From NCBI GenBank assembly GCA_018380885.1, contig JAGZSY010000054.1:1-19017 (forward strand): a stretch of DNA of 19,017 nucleotides, given 5' to 3'. The notes beneath the pieces are model-generated. The model did not search any database, was not told where the DNA came from, and worked only from the letters and a program-made list of their open reading frames with translations. The position numbers and the translations under genes are program-made. The DNA is from Enterocloster asparagiformis. GTDB lineage: Bacteria > Bacillota > Clostridia > Lachnospirales > Lachnospiraceae. Shown in pieces: positions 1-6,930 of the stretch. Numbering within the stretch: the first letter of the stretch is position 1; every line of letters begins with the position of its first letter.

Positions 1-9
1 TTTGCAAAA

Positions 10-84
10 GAGAATCCATACCCCTCTCTTTTCCCAATGTAATGCAACTATAAGTCCCTTTCAAGATCCTGGGTATGGAATCTC
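10..84. repeat. Imperfect inverted repeat, 14-nt arms
   Basis: The arms at 10-23 and 71-84 are reverse complements at 13 of 14 positions and are separated by 47 bases with no evident coding content. A transcript of either strand could fold into a long stem. It lies beyond the malQ terminator, at the window edge, so it may belong to a structured RNA or the end of a neighbouring gene not seen here. Confidence 0.5.
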
Positions 85-104
85 GAATTACAATTCAGGT
101 ATTC

Positions 105-142
105 AAAAATGCCGCGAAATCCCCCACAGGACTTCACGGCAT
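105..142 (-). terminator. Intrinsic terminator of the PTS-mapP-malQ operon
   Basis: Read on the minus strand, 142-109 folds into a 14-bp stem (two G-U pairs, otherwise Watson-Crick) with a 6-nt loop, followed by a run of five T. It begins 27 nt after the malQ stop codon, so it ends the maltose operon. Confidence 0.9.
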
Positions 143-168
143 CTCTCAGATATGTGTTTAAATATTCG

Positions 169-1671
169 TTACTCCCAATTCCATCTCCCATACCGCAGCG
201 TCACGGCCGCGATCTCCTCCAGCAGCTCCCTCGATATCTCCCCCGGTTTCAGGCGCCATTTCCAATTGCCGCCCACCGTGGAGGGCGTGTTGATGCGGCA
301 TTCATTGCCCAGCCCCATATAATCCTGGATGGGGATGATGCAGATTCTGGCCTGGCTGCGCATGACCAGGCTGATGAACGGCAGGTGCAGCTTCCCCGCG
401 GGAGTGTAGTGGTCACAGAGGTAATCCCGGGCCAGCTTCTGCTCCTCAGGCCTGATGGAGCAAAACCAGCCGGCAATGGTCTCATTGTCGTGGGTACCTG
501 TGTAAGCCACGCAGTTTTCCGGGTAATTGTGGGGCAGATAGTCGCTGGCGCAGCCGGAATCCCGGGAATCAAAGGCGAACTCCAGCACCTTCATGCCCGG
601 ATAACCGGTCTCGGCCACCAGCCGGCGCACGGAATCCGTCACATAGCCCAAATCCTCGGCAATGATCTCCTTCTCCCCCAACGCCTCCCTCACCCGTCGG
701 AACAGATCGATGCCCGGGCCCTGCTCCCAGTGCCCGTTCACCGCGTTCTCAGCCCCGGCCGGTATGCTGAAATACTGGTCAAATCCCCGGAAATGATCGA
801 TGCGCACCACGTCGTACAGCCGGTAGCAGTAGGAAAGCCGCGTGATCCACCAGCTGTACCCTGTCTGCCTGTGATATTCCCAACGGTAGAGCGGATTCCC
901 CCACAGCTGTCCCTCGGCGGAAAATCCATCCGGCGGACACCCCGCCACCGCCTGGGGCACATTGTCCCGGTCCAGCTGAAACAGCTCCGGATGCGCCCAG
1001 GTGTCGGCGCTGTCTAACGCCACATAGATGGGGATATCGCCCACAATGCGGATTCCCCGGCCATTGGCGTAGGCCTTCAGTTTATTCCACTGTTCCATAA
1101 AAAGGAATTGCAGATACTGGTGGAACTCAATATCAAAATAGAGCTCGCGGCGGTAATAGTCCAGCGCGTTCTGCCACCGCAGCCGGATGTCCTCCGCCCA
1201 CTGCGTCCACGCCGCCTGGTCAAACCGCGCCTTCACCGCCATGTACAGGGCGTAATCGTCCAGCCACCAGGCGTTTTCCTCCTTAAACCGTATAAACCGC
1301 CCGTCGCTGCCCGCATCGCTGCGCTCATATGCCTTGCGCAGCAGCAAAAACCTGTTCTGATAAAGCTTCTCATAGTCCACCTGGCCCTCATCCTCTCCCA
1401 GGTCCGCAGCCTCGCACTCCGCCTCGGTCAGCAGGCCCTGGCGAATCAGCTCTTCCAGGCTGATATAGTAGGGATTTCCCGCAAATGTGGAAAAGGACTG
1501 GTAGGGCGAATCCCCGTAGCTGGTTGGCCCCAGCGGCAGAATCTGCCAGTAGGACTGGCCCGCCTCCTTTAGCTGGTCCACAAACTCATAGGCCTCTTTT
1601 GAAAAACAGCCGATCCCGTACCTCGACGGAAGGCTGGCAATCGAAAGCAAAATCCCGCTCTCTCGTCTCAT
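169..1671 (-). CDS. malQ: 4-alpha-glucanotransferase (amylomaltase)
   Basis: Cytoplasmic GH77 enzyme that transfers glucosyl or dextrinyl units between alpha-1,4-glucans, releasing glucose from maltose and maltodextrins. The 500-residue length is normal for bacterial amylomaltase. The family motifs are present: RIDHFRGF with the nucleophile at about Asp292, IIAEDLG with the acid/base at about Glu339, and THDNET with the third acidic residue at about Asp395, almost the same numbering as the Thermus enzyme. The ATG at 1671 is chosen over one 14 codons upstream because it forms an ATGA overlap with the stop codon of the preceding phosphatase gene and has GGGGAGAG just before it. It is the last gene of the operon and would process the maltose made by the two upstream products. 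Confidence 0.95.
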   Translation of the reverse strand: MRRESGILLSIASLPSRYGIGCFSKEAYEFVDQLKEAGQSYWQILPLGPTSYGDSPYQSFSTFAGNPYYISLEELIRQGLLTEAECEAADLGEDEGQVDYEKLYQNRFLLLRKAYERSDAGSDGRFIRFKEENAWWLDDYALYMAVKARFDQAAWTQWAEDIRLRWQNALDYYRRELYFDIEFHQYLQFLFMEQWNKLKAYANGRGIRIVGDIPIYVALDSADTWAHPELFQLDRDNVPQAVAGCPPDGFSAEGQLWGNPLYRWEYHRQTGYSWWITRLSYCYRLYDVVRIDHFRGFDQYFSIPAGAENAVNGHWEQGPGIDLFRRVREALGEKEIIAEDLGYVTDSVRRLVAETGYPGMKVLEFAFDSRDSGCASDYLPHNYPENCVAYTGTHDNETIAGWFCSIRPEEQKLARDYLCDHYTPAGKLHLPFISLVMRSQARICIIPIQDYMGLGNECRINTPSTVGGNWKWRLKPGEISRELLEEIAAVTLRYGRWNWE

Positions 1672-2687
1672 CGCGCTCTCTCCCCTCTGCCCGGGACCGT
1701 CCCCGGCTCGCACTCGATCATCACGCCGCAGTGGTCGGACACCACCGGGCCGTATACCCCGTTACAAATCACCTGGGACCGCGACACAGATAGCTCCCGG
1801 TTCGCCCAGATAAAATCCATCCGCATCCCATCCCCATGCGCCGTGTCACGCCAGCCGTCGATGGCTCCTCCCACCGTGATCCCGCCGTCCCGGCGCGCGG
1901 CCAGCTCATAGGTGTCCAGCCAGCCGGAACGCCTCACCAGCTCATAGCCCTCGCCCGGTATACCCGCCGGGGCGTTAAAATCACCCATCAGAAAGCACAG
2001 CTCCCCATCCTCTGCCTCCGGGCGTACGCCCCCGCGCTCCAGATATCCGGACAGCCGTTCCCACTGCCGCGCAAAGGGCTCTTCCTCGTCTCCCCACCAA
2101 CCCATGTGGAGGCTGAAAAAGCGGCGCTGTCTTCCCGACTCCTCCACGCAGATTTCCAGGGCCTTGCGCGTTTTCCAATTATTGTAATCCCGGGTGCCGG
2201 TGAGATAAAACCACCGGGCCTGCGCTATGGGGCGGCGGGAAAACAGCGCCGTCCCCTCGTCGTACCTGCCGTAGCCGATCTTCGCCGGTACCCACGTCCA
2301 GAAGCAGGGCATACCGCCCTCTGCCAGCAGCCCGGCCAGCCGGAAGGCGTGATTGTCCGCCCGGACAGGGACGTTTCCACCCCAATCCCCGACGCCGTGC
2401 TCCGCCTGTCCTTTGCAGTTCCCTACGCCGATCTTCCTCATCTCTCCGCAGCCATCCGGGCCGCAGCCTGCGGCCTCCCCGCTCTCCAGTTCCACCTCCC
2501 GGCACCGGGTGAACCCGCATTCCCTCAACTGCTCTGTCCCCACCGGCTCCTCATCCACACTCTGGTTGACCTCCTGCAGGGCGATCACATCCGGCGTTTC
2601 CCGCAGCACCGCCCGGGCAAACAGCTTCAGCTTATTCTCGTAGTCCGGTTCCGCCAGACTGTGCGTATTCAGCGTAATCAGCTTCAT
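1668..2687 (-). CDS. mapP: EEP-family phosphatase, probable maltose 6'-phosphate phosphatase
   Basis: A 339-residue protein of the endonuclease/exonuclease/phosphatase fold. The metal and catalytic motifs are visible: LNTHS at residues 6-10, ALQEVNQ with Glu39, GDFNAP with Asp236/Asn238, and SDHCG with Asp318/His319. The DNHAF, KIGYGRYDEG, NWKTRKA and HMGWWGDEEEPF stretches are what I recall of MapP, which in Enterococcus faecalis dephosphorylates maltose 6'-phosphate after PTS import. Position between a PTS permease and malQ supports this role over nuclease activity. The start at 2687 has GGAG 6 nt upstream; the PTS stop is only 9 nt away. Unusual is a segment at about residues 48-110 between QEVNQ and DNHAF, longer than I expect, with five cysteines (57, 62, 75, 80, 91). 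The C terminus carries a short basic tail. The EEP fold is certain; the substrate is inferred. Confidence 0.85.
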   Translation of the reverse strand: MKLITLNTHSLAEPDYENKLKLFARAVLRETPDVIALQEVNQSVDEEPVGTEQLRECGFTRCREVELESGEAAGCGPDGCGEMRKIGVGNCKGQAEHGVGDWGGNVPVRADNHAFRLAGLLAEGGMPCFWTWVPAKIGYGRYDEGTALFSRRPIAQARWFYLTGTRDYNNWKTRKALEICVEESGRQRRFFSLHMGWWGDEEEPFARQWERLSGYLERGGVRPEAEDGELCFLMGDFNAPAGIPGEGYELVRRSGWLDTYELAARRDGGITVGGAIDGWRDTAHGDGMRMDFIWANRELSVSRSQVICNGVYGPVVSDHCGVMIECEPGTVPGRGERAR

Positions 2688-2696
2688 AGTCGCTCC

Positions 2697-4943
2697 TTAT
2701 AGTATATCGTTGATGTCGGATTTCAGCACATCGGCCTTGGGGCCGTAAACCGCCTGAATCCCCTGATCCTTCTTGATCAGTCCCATGGCCCCTTCCGCCT
2801 TCCAGGCCTCCGTCTCCGCCACCTTGGACACGTCCTTCACCGTGACCCGCAGGCGCGTCATACAGGCGTCCACAAAGGAGATATTCTCCCGCCCGCCCAA
2901 CAGCGCGATGATCCGCTCCGCCTGGCTGTCCTTGCCCGCCGCGTTTCCCGACCCGGCATTGTCCTCCGTGGCGCTGTCGTCTGTATAATTTCCCAGACGT
3001 CCCGGCGTGGCAAAATGAAACCTGCCGATCATAAAATACGCCACCGCGTACCCCACGATAAAGAATATTACCACGCACACCACAAAATTGATCAGGTCGC
3101 CAGTCAGCCCCGCCTTAACGGACATGGGCACCCTGGTCAGAAACTCCAGATTGCCGAAGGAGTGCAGCCGCAGGTGAATCACCCCCGCCATGGCGAAGGC
3201 GCAGCCCTGGAGCACAGCGTAAACCAGATACAGCGGCAGGGCGCAGAACATAAACATAAATTCCAGCGGCTCCGTAACGCCGGTCAAAAACACGGCCAGA
3301 ACAGTGGAGAAGAACATGGAGCGGTATTTCTGGCGTTTGTCGGGATCCACCCTGCGGTACATCGCCAGCGAGATTCCCAGCAGCAGCCCGGTGGCGCCGA
3401 TCATCTGCCCCACCTTGAAGCGGGCGGGCGTGATCGTGGTCAGAAGCTGCTGATATCCCGCCATGTCCCCGGCGTTTTTCAGGTTAATCAAATCCGTGGC
3501 CCAAGCCAGCCAAAGCGGATCCTGTCCAAAGACCTGCGCCCCGGCGTTGGCCCCTGTCAGCATGGTGTAGGTACCTCCGAAGGATGTGTAGTTCATGGGA
3601 ATCGTCAGCATATGATGCAGTCCAAAGGGCAGCAGCATGCGCTCCAGGGTTCCGTAGATGAACGGGGCCAGCACAGGGGAGGTGGCGGAGGAATTGGCGA
3701 TCCAAACGCCGAAGCTGTTGATCCCCGACTGCACCACCGGCCACACAACGGCCAGCACCAGAGAGATGATCACGGACCAGAGAATCACCACCATTGGCAC
3801 GAACCGCTTGCCGTTGAAAAATGCCAGCGCGTCCGGAAGCTTGCGGTAATTATAATACTTGTTGTAGATCACGCCGCCTGCAAAGCCCGAGATAATGCCG
3901 ATGAACACGCCCATATTCAGAGCCGGAGCGCCCAGCACGGAGGTGAAATAACCGTTCACCAGGATTTCCTTGCCGAACAGCGTGTGGGTCACCGCCGCGG
4001 GGTCGGCCAGATCCGCGCTGCTGACCGCGAACACCGCGCCTGTGATCACGTTGATCAGGATAAATGCAATCACAGCCGCAAATGCGCCGCCCGCCTTCTC
4101 CTTTGCCCAGGAACCGCCGATCGCCACTGCGAATAAAATATGCAGATTGTTGATAACAGCCCAGCCGATGGTCTCCATTGTGCTTCCGATGGTCATAACC
4201 ACGCCGAAATCCGCTCCGGCCATCTGTACCAGCTTGCCCACGCTGATCATCAGTCCGGCGGCGGGCATAACGGCGATCACGGTCATCAGCACCTTGCCCA
4301 GCTTTTGCAGGAAATCAAAATTGATCAGGGCTTTGCCCTTTTTCTTCTCTGCTTTCCCTCCGGAAATGGCCCCGGCTGCCTTTGTCTCCCTCTCCGGCCC
4401 GCTCCCCATACCGGTTCCGGACGCGCCCTCTGCCGCGCCCGCTTTGCGCTCATCCCCATTACAATCGTCCAGCACGGTGATGATCTCTGTCTCCCCGGCC
4501 TTCACCGGACCTGTGGCCGTATTCATGGTACGTCCCTCCAGGCCGCCGCAGACCAGCACCGGCGTGATGGTGTCCACCTGCTTCTCTCTCAGGCCCGCCA
4601 AATCCGCTTCCGCAATCAGATCCCCGGCCTTCACCCGGTCTCCAGTCTTTACATGGCACTTAAAATACTCCCCTTTTAAAGCCACCGTCTCCAATCCGAA
4701 GTGAACCAGCACCTCCACTCCCTCTGCGGACCGGAACCCATACGCGTGCAGCGTCTCAGCCACGGATACCACCTCGCCGTCCACCGGACTGAGGATTCTG
4801 CCGTCCTCGGGCACAACAGCGATCCCGTCCCCGATAATTTTCTGGGAAAATACCGGATCGGGCACCTGATCCACCGGCACCGCGTTCCCTGTCACCGGCG
4901 AGACAATGCGGATCCCCTCACAGCCATCCATACTCTGTTTCAT
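2697..4943 (-). CDS. PTS permease EIIABC, glucose/maltose family, probably maltose-specific
   Basis: Membrane phosphotransferase of 748 residues with domain order IIA-IIC-IIB. The glucose-type IIA domain (about 1-155) carries the phospho-histidine in VHFGLET at His81. A low-complexity charged linker of about 40 residues leads to the IIC membrane domain (about 203-620), which has the GVTEPLEF signature. A second linker leads to IIB (about 655-748), with the phospho-cysteine in ACMTRLR at Cys694. It would import and phosphorylate a sugar using HPr-phosphate. Substrate is inferred as maltose from the downstream mapP and malQ and the divergent MalR-like regulator; sequence alone would also allow glucose or another glucoside. 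The start at 4943 is chosen because AGGAGGT lies 7 nt upstream; an ATG 13 codons earlier (4982) lies inside the operator and lacks such a site. Confidence 0.92.
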   Translation of the reverse strand: MKQSMDGCEGIRIVSPVTGNAVPVDQVPDPVFSQKIIGDGIAVVPEDGRILSPVDGEVVSVAETLHAYGFRSAEGVEVLVHFGLETVALKGEYFKCHVKTGDRVKAGDLIAEADLAGLREKQVDTITPVLVCGGLEGRTMNTATGPVKAGETEIITVLDDCNGDERKAGAAEGASGTGMGSGPERETKAAGAISGGKAEKKKGKALINFDFLQKLGKVLMTVIAVMPAAGLMISVGKLVQMAGADFGVVMTIGSTMETIGWAVINNLHILFAVAIGGSWAKEKAGGAFAAVIAFILINVITGAVFAVSSADLADPAAVTHTLFGKEILVNGYFTSVLGAPALNMGVFIGIISGFAGGVIYNKYYNYRKLPDALAFFNGKRFVPMVVILWSVIISLVLAVVWPVVQSGINSFGVWIANSSATSPVLAPFIYGTLERMLLPFGLHHMLTIPMNYTSFGGTYTMLTGANAGAQVFGQDPLWLAWATDLINLKNAGDMAGYQQLLTTITPARFKVGQMIGATGLLLGISLAMYRRVDPDKRQKYRSMFFSTVLAVFLTGVTEPLEFMFMFCALPLYLVYAVLQGCAFAMAGVIHLRLHSFGNLEFLTRVPMSVKAGLTGDLINFVVCVVIFFIVGYAVAYFMIGRFHFATPGRLGNYTDDSATEDNAGSGNAAGKDSQAERIIALLGGRENISFVDACMTRLRVTVKDVSKVAETEAWKAEGAMGLIKKDQGIQAVYGPKADVLKSDINDIL

Positions 4944-4964
4944 CTCCAACCTCCTGAATTTCAT

Positions 4965-4972
4965 TTGCGCAA
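4965..4972. promoter_or_regulatory. Short palindrome, possible accessory operator
   Basis: The 8-bp palindrome TTGCGCAA lies between the main operator and the ribosome binding site of the PTS gene. It shares the GCAA half-site with the operator at 4978-4991, so it could be a secondary site for the LacI-family repressor. Its shortness makes this tentative. Confidence 0.35.
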
Positions 4973-4977
4973 CTCTG

Positions 4978-4991
4978 TGCAACCGCTTGCA
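4978..4991. promoter_or_regulatory. cre/MalR-type operator over the PTS operon start
   Basis: TGCAACCGCTTGCA has 5-bp symmetric arms around a CG-containing centre and fits the classical cre pattern TGNAANCGNNNNCA. LacI-family regulators such as CcpA and MalR bind this kind of site. It begins directly downstream of the -10 box of the PTS promoter, across the expected transcription start, a position suited to repression. Whether CcpA, the adjacent MalR-like protein or both bind cannot be told from sequence. Confidence 0.75.
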
Positions 4992-4994
4992 TTA

Positions 4995-5023
4995 AATATA
5001 GAATAGCAAACACATAAATTCAA
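4995..5023 (-). promoter_or_regulatory. Sigma-A promoter of the PTS-mapP-malQ operon
   Basis: On the minus strand TTGAAT (5023-5018) and TATATT (5000-4995) are separated by exactly 17 bp. The start of transcription would fall near 4988, inside the cre/MalR-like operator, about 45 nt before the PTS start codon. Confidence 0.75.
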
Positions 5024-5094
5024 CCACTTTTTTCAATATTTTTGCTTTTCTACCTTTTATCCAAAAACGCTCGCCTGTTTTTGTGCACTTTTAT

Positions 5095-5132
5095 TGCGCA
5101 AACCAACGCGAAATCAATGCAAATAGCGCAAA
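5095..5132. promoter_or_regulatory. Array of four GCAAA-like half-sites in the divergent control region
   Basis: CGCAAA, CGCGAAA, ATGCAAA and GCGCAAA recur in the same orientation starting at about 5097, 5107, 5118 and 5126, roughly one helical turn apart. They resemble the half-site of the operator at 4978-4991 and end just before the -35 box of the regulator gene. They may be binding sites through which the LacI-family protein controls its own gene or loops to the PTS operator. Confidence 0.45.
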
Positions 5133-5137
5133 TCAGT

Positions 5138-5166
5138 TTGACAAATTTTGCATAACCCGATAAAAT
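5138..5166 (+). promoter_or_regulatory. Sigma-A promoter of the LacI-family regulator
   Basis: A perfect TTGACA at 5138-5143 and TAAAAT at 5161-5166 are separated by 17 bp. Transcription would start near 5173, giving a leader of about 60 nt before the start codon at 5236. Confidence 0.85.
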
Positions 5167-5235
5167 AGAATTGATCGAATAAAACTGTTTTGCACCTTCA
5201 CAGCTGCAATTAAATATCAAATAAGGAGGCCGCTT

Positions 5236-6261
5236 ATGCCCGTAACCATAAAAGACGTCGCCGCCCTGGCCGGCGTGTCGCCCTCAACCGTATCGCGCAC
5301 CTGCAAGGATCACCCGTCCATCAGCCGTCAGACTAAGGAGAAGGTGCGCCAGGCCATGGAAAAACTGGGCTATGAGCCGAACTTCCAGGCCAGCAGCCTG
5401 GCGACCCAAAATTCCCGCACCATCGGCATCATTCTTCCCCCGTCCCAAAAAGAAGCCTATGAGAACTCTTTCTATCTGGAAGTGATCCGCGGGATCAGCC
5501 AGCACTGCAACCAAAAGCAGTATATCAACACCGTGATCACCGGACAAAACGAGGAGGAGATTCTGTCCGCTGTGAAAATTATGGCGAAAAAGGGCCAGGC
5601 CGAGGGCCACATCGTGCTCTACTCCAAGGAGCAGGACCCGGTTATCGATTATCTCTATGACGAGGGCCTTTTATACGTGCTGATCGGCAAGGCCTACCGC
5701 AATGTGAATCAGACCATCTACGTGGACAACGACAACGTGCTGGCCGGCAAAGAGGCCGCGGACTACCTGTTTGAGCTGGGACACCGCCGGATCGCCTACC
5801 TGTCCGGGGATCACTCCCTGCTCTTTAACAACGACCGAAAATCCGGCTATATGCTGTCCCTGGCCGAGCATCAGATTCCCTTCCGTCCGGACCTGTGCAT
5901 CGAGGTGCCCGCGGTGCCGGAGGAGCGCAGCCATGCTCTGGAAAGCCTTCTGACCGCAGACGGGCGGCCCACCGCGGTCCTGGTCAGCGACGATATCCTG
6001 GCCATGGCCCTGGAAAAATCCTGCATCGAGCTGGGAATCTCCATACCAGGGGATTTGTCCATCATCTCCTTCAACAATTCCCTGTTCGCCCGCCTGACCT
6101 ATCCGCCCCTTACCTCCGTGGACATCAACTCCTTCCAGCTGGGCATAGAGGCCGCCTCCCAGATGATCAGCCACATCGAGACACCCGACCTGATGGCCAC
6201 CAAAACCATCGTGCCCCACCATATCGTGGCCAGGGAGAGCTGCAGGGATATGAATTTATAA
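5236..6261 (+). CDS. malR: LacI-family transcriptional regulator, MalR-like
   Basis: DNA-binding repressor of 341 residues. The N terminus has a canonical LacI helix-turn-helix and hinge (TIKDVAALAGVSPSTVSR, residues 4-21; YEPNFQASSLA). The rest is a periplasmic-binding-protein-like sugar-sensing domain with the usual GIILPP, GHRRIAYLSG and SVDINSFQLG segments. The opening MPVTIKDVA and the SISRQTKEKV stretch are close to what I recall of MalR of lactic-acid bacteria. AGGAGG lies 8 nt before the ATG. It is transcribed away from the PTS-mapP-malQ operon, with cre/MalR-like sites between, so it most likely represses that operon until maltose or a derivative is present. The family is certain; the effector is inferred. 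Confidence 0.9.
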   Translation: MPVTIKDVAALAGVSPSTVSRTCKDHPSISRQTKEKVRQAMEKLGYEPNFQASSLATQNSRTIGIILPPSQKEAYENSFYLEVIRGISQHCNQKQYINTVITGQNEEEILSAVKIMAKKGQAEGHIVLYSKEQDPVIDYLYDEGLLYVLIGKAYRNVNQTIYVDNDNVLAGKEAADYLFELGHRRIAYLSGDHSLLFNNDRKSGYMLSLAEHQIPFRPDLCIEVPAVPEERSHALESLLTADGRPTAVLVSDDILAMALEKSCIELGISIPGDLSIISFNNSLFARLTYPPLTSVDINSFQLGIEAASQMISHIETPDLMATKTIVPHHIVARESCRDMNL

Positions 6262-6276
6262 GCGCGCATTCCACAG

Positions 6277-6317
6277 GAGCCGCGGTATTCCGACGTGAAT
6301 ACCGCAGCTCTTTTTTT
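6277..6317 (+). terminator. Intrinsic terminator after the MalR-like regulator
   Basis: Arms GAGC-GCGGTATTC and GAATACCGC-GCTC pair with one C/A mismatch around a short loop and are followed by seven T. It starts 15 nt after the regulator's stop codon. Confidence 0.92.
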
Positions 6318-6407
6318 ATATTCCTTTTAAATTTCTTTTGTTTTTTCTGTGGGAGCAATTTAGTTTTTACCCTTATGATAGCTTTAGCTTACAGAGGGAG
6401 GAACTGA

Positions 6408-6917
6408 ATGAATATCCAACTCTTAACACAATTTTTTCTACAGTACGGCGCGCTGTTTATATTTTTAATTGTTTTATTGGAATATATGAACCTGCCTGGA
6501 TTCCCGGCGGGGTTGATCATGCCGTTGGCGGGGATCTGGGCGGCAAAAGGCGATATCAGCTTTTTGATGGCCATGGTGCTGACCGTGAGCGCCGGGCTGT
6601 TGGGCAGCTGGATCCTGTACTTTCTGGGCAGGCTGGGAGGCTCCCTGCTGCTGCCCTGGTACCTGAAGCGTTTCCCCAAACAAAAATCCCTAATCTGTAA
6701 AAATCTGGATTTTCTGCAAAAGAAGGGGGCTGCCGGCGTGTTTGTCGGCAAGCTGATTCCCATGATCCGAACTGTGATCTCCATTCCCGCAGGCATGATT
6801 CAGATGGATTTCGTCACCTACAGCTTAAGCTCAGCCGGCGGAATCCTGGTTTGGAACTTTGTGCTGGTTGGCGCCGGATACTGGATGGGCGACGCAGCGC
6901 TGCAGTGGTTTGCATAG
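6408..6917 (+). CDS. DedA-family (VTT domain) membrane protein
   Basis: A 169-residue polytopic membrane protein with hydrophobic stretches at about 10-35, 45-75 and 105-165. The motif GKLIPMIRTVISIPAGM near residues 112-128 matches the conserved (R/K)xIPxxR...AG core of DedA proteins, which are thought to scramble or flip lipids and support envelope homeostasis. Glu25 in LLEYMNLPGFPAG keeps one conserved acidic position, but the usual P-S-E that follows is P-A-G here, and the first arginine of the core is lysine. It is somewhat shorter than E. coli DedA proteins. GGGAGGA lies about 6 nt upstream of the ATG. The glycosyltransferase gene follows after 13 nt, so the two are probably co-transcribed. 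Confidence 0.85.
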   Translation: MNIQLLTQFFLQYGALFIFLIVLLEYMNLPGFPAGLIMPLAGIWAAKGDISFLMAMVLTVSAGLLGSWILYFLGRLGGSLLLPWYLKRFPKQKSLICKNLDFLQKKGAAGVFVGKLIPMIRTVISIPAGMIQMDFVTYSLSSAGGILVWNFVLVGAGYWMGDAALQWFA

Positions 6918-6930
6918 AGGAGGAAAAATA

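Noticed and set aside
109..1017. Long plus-strand open frame across malQ
   Set aside because: It runs antisense to the clear GH77 catalytic motifs and starts inside the malQ terminator.
3015..4136. Plus-strand open frame of 373 codons across the PTS gene
   Set aside because: Antisense to the IIC membrane domain; the product is His/Gln-rich low complexity, a typical shadow.
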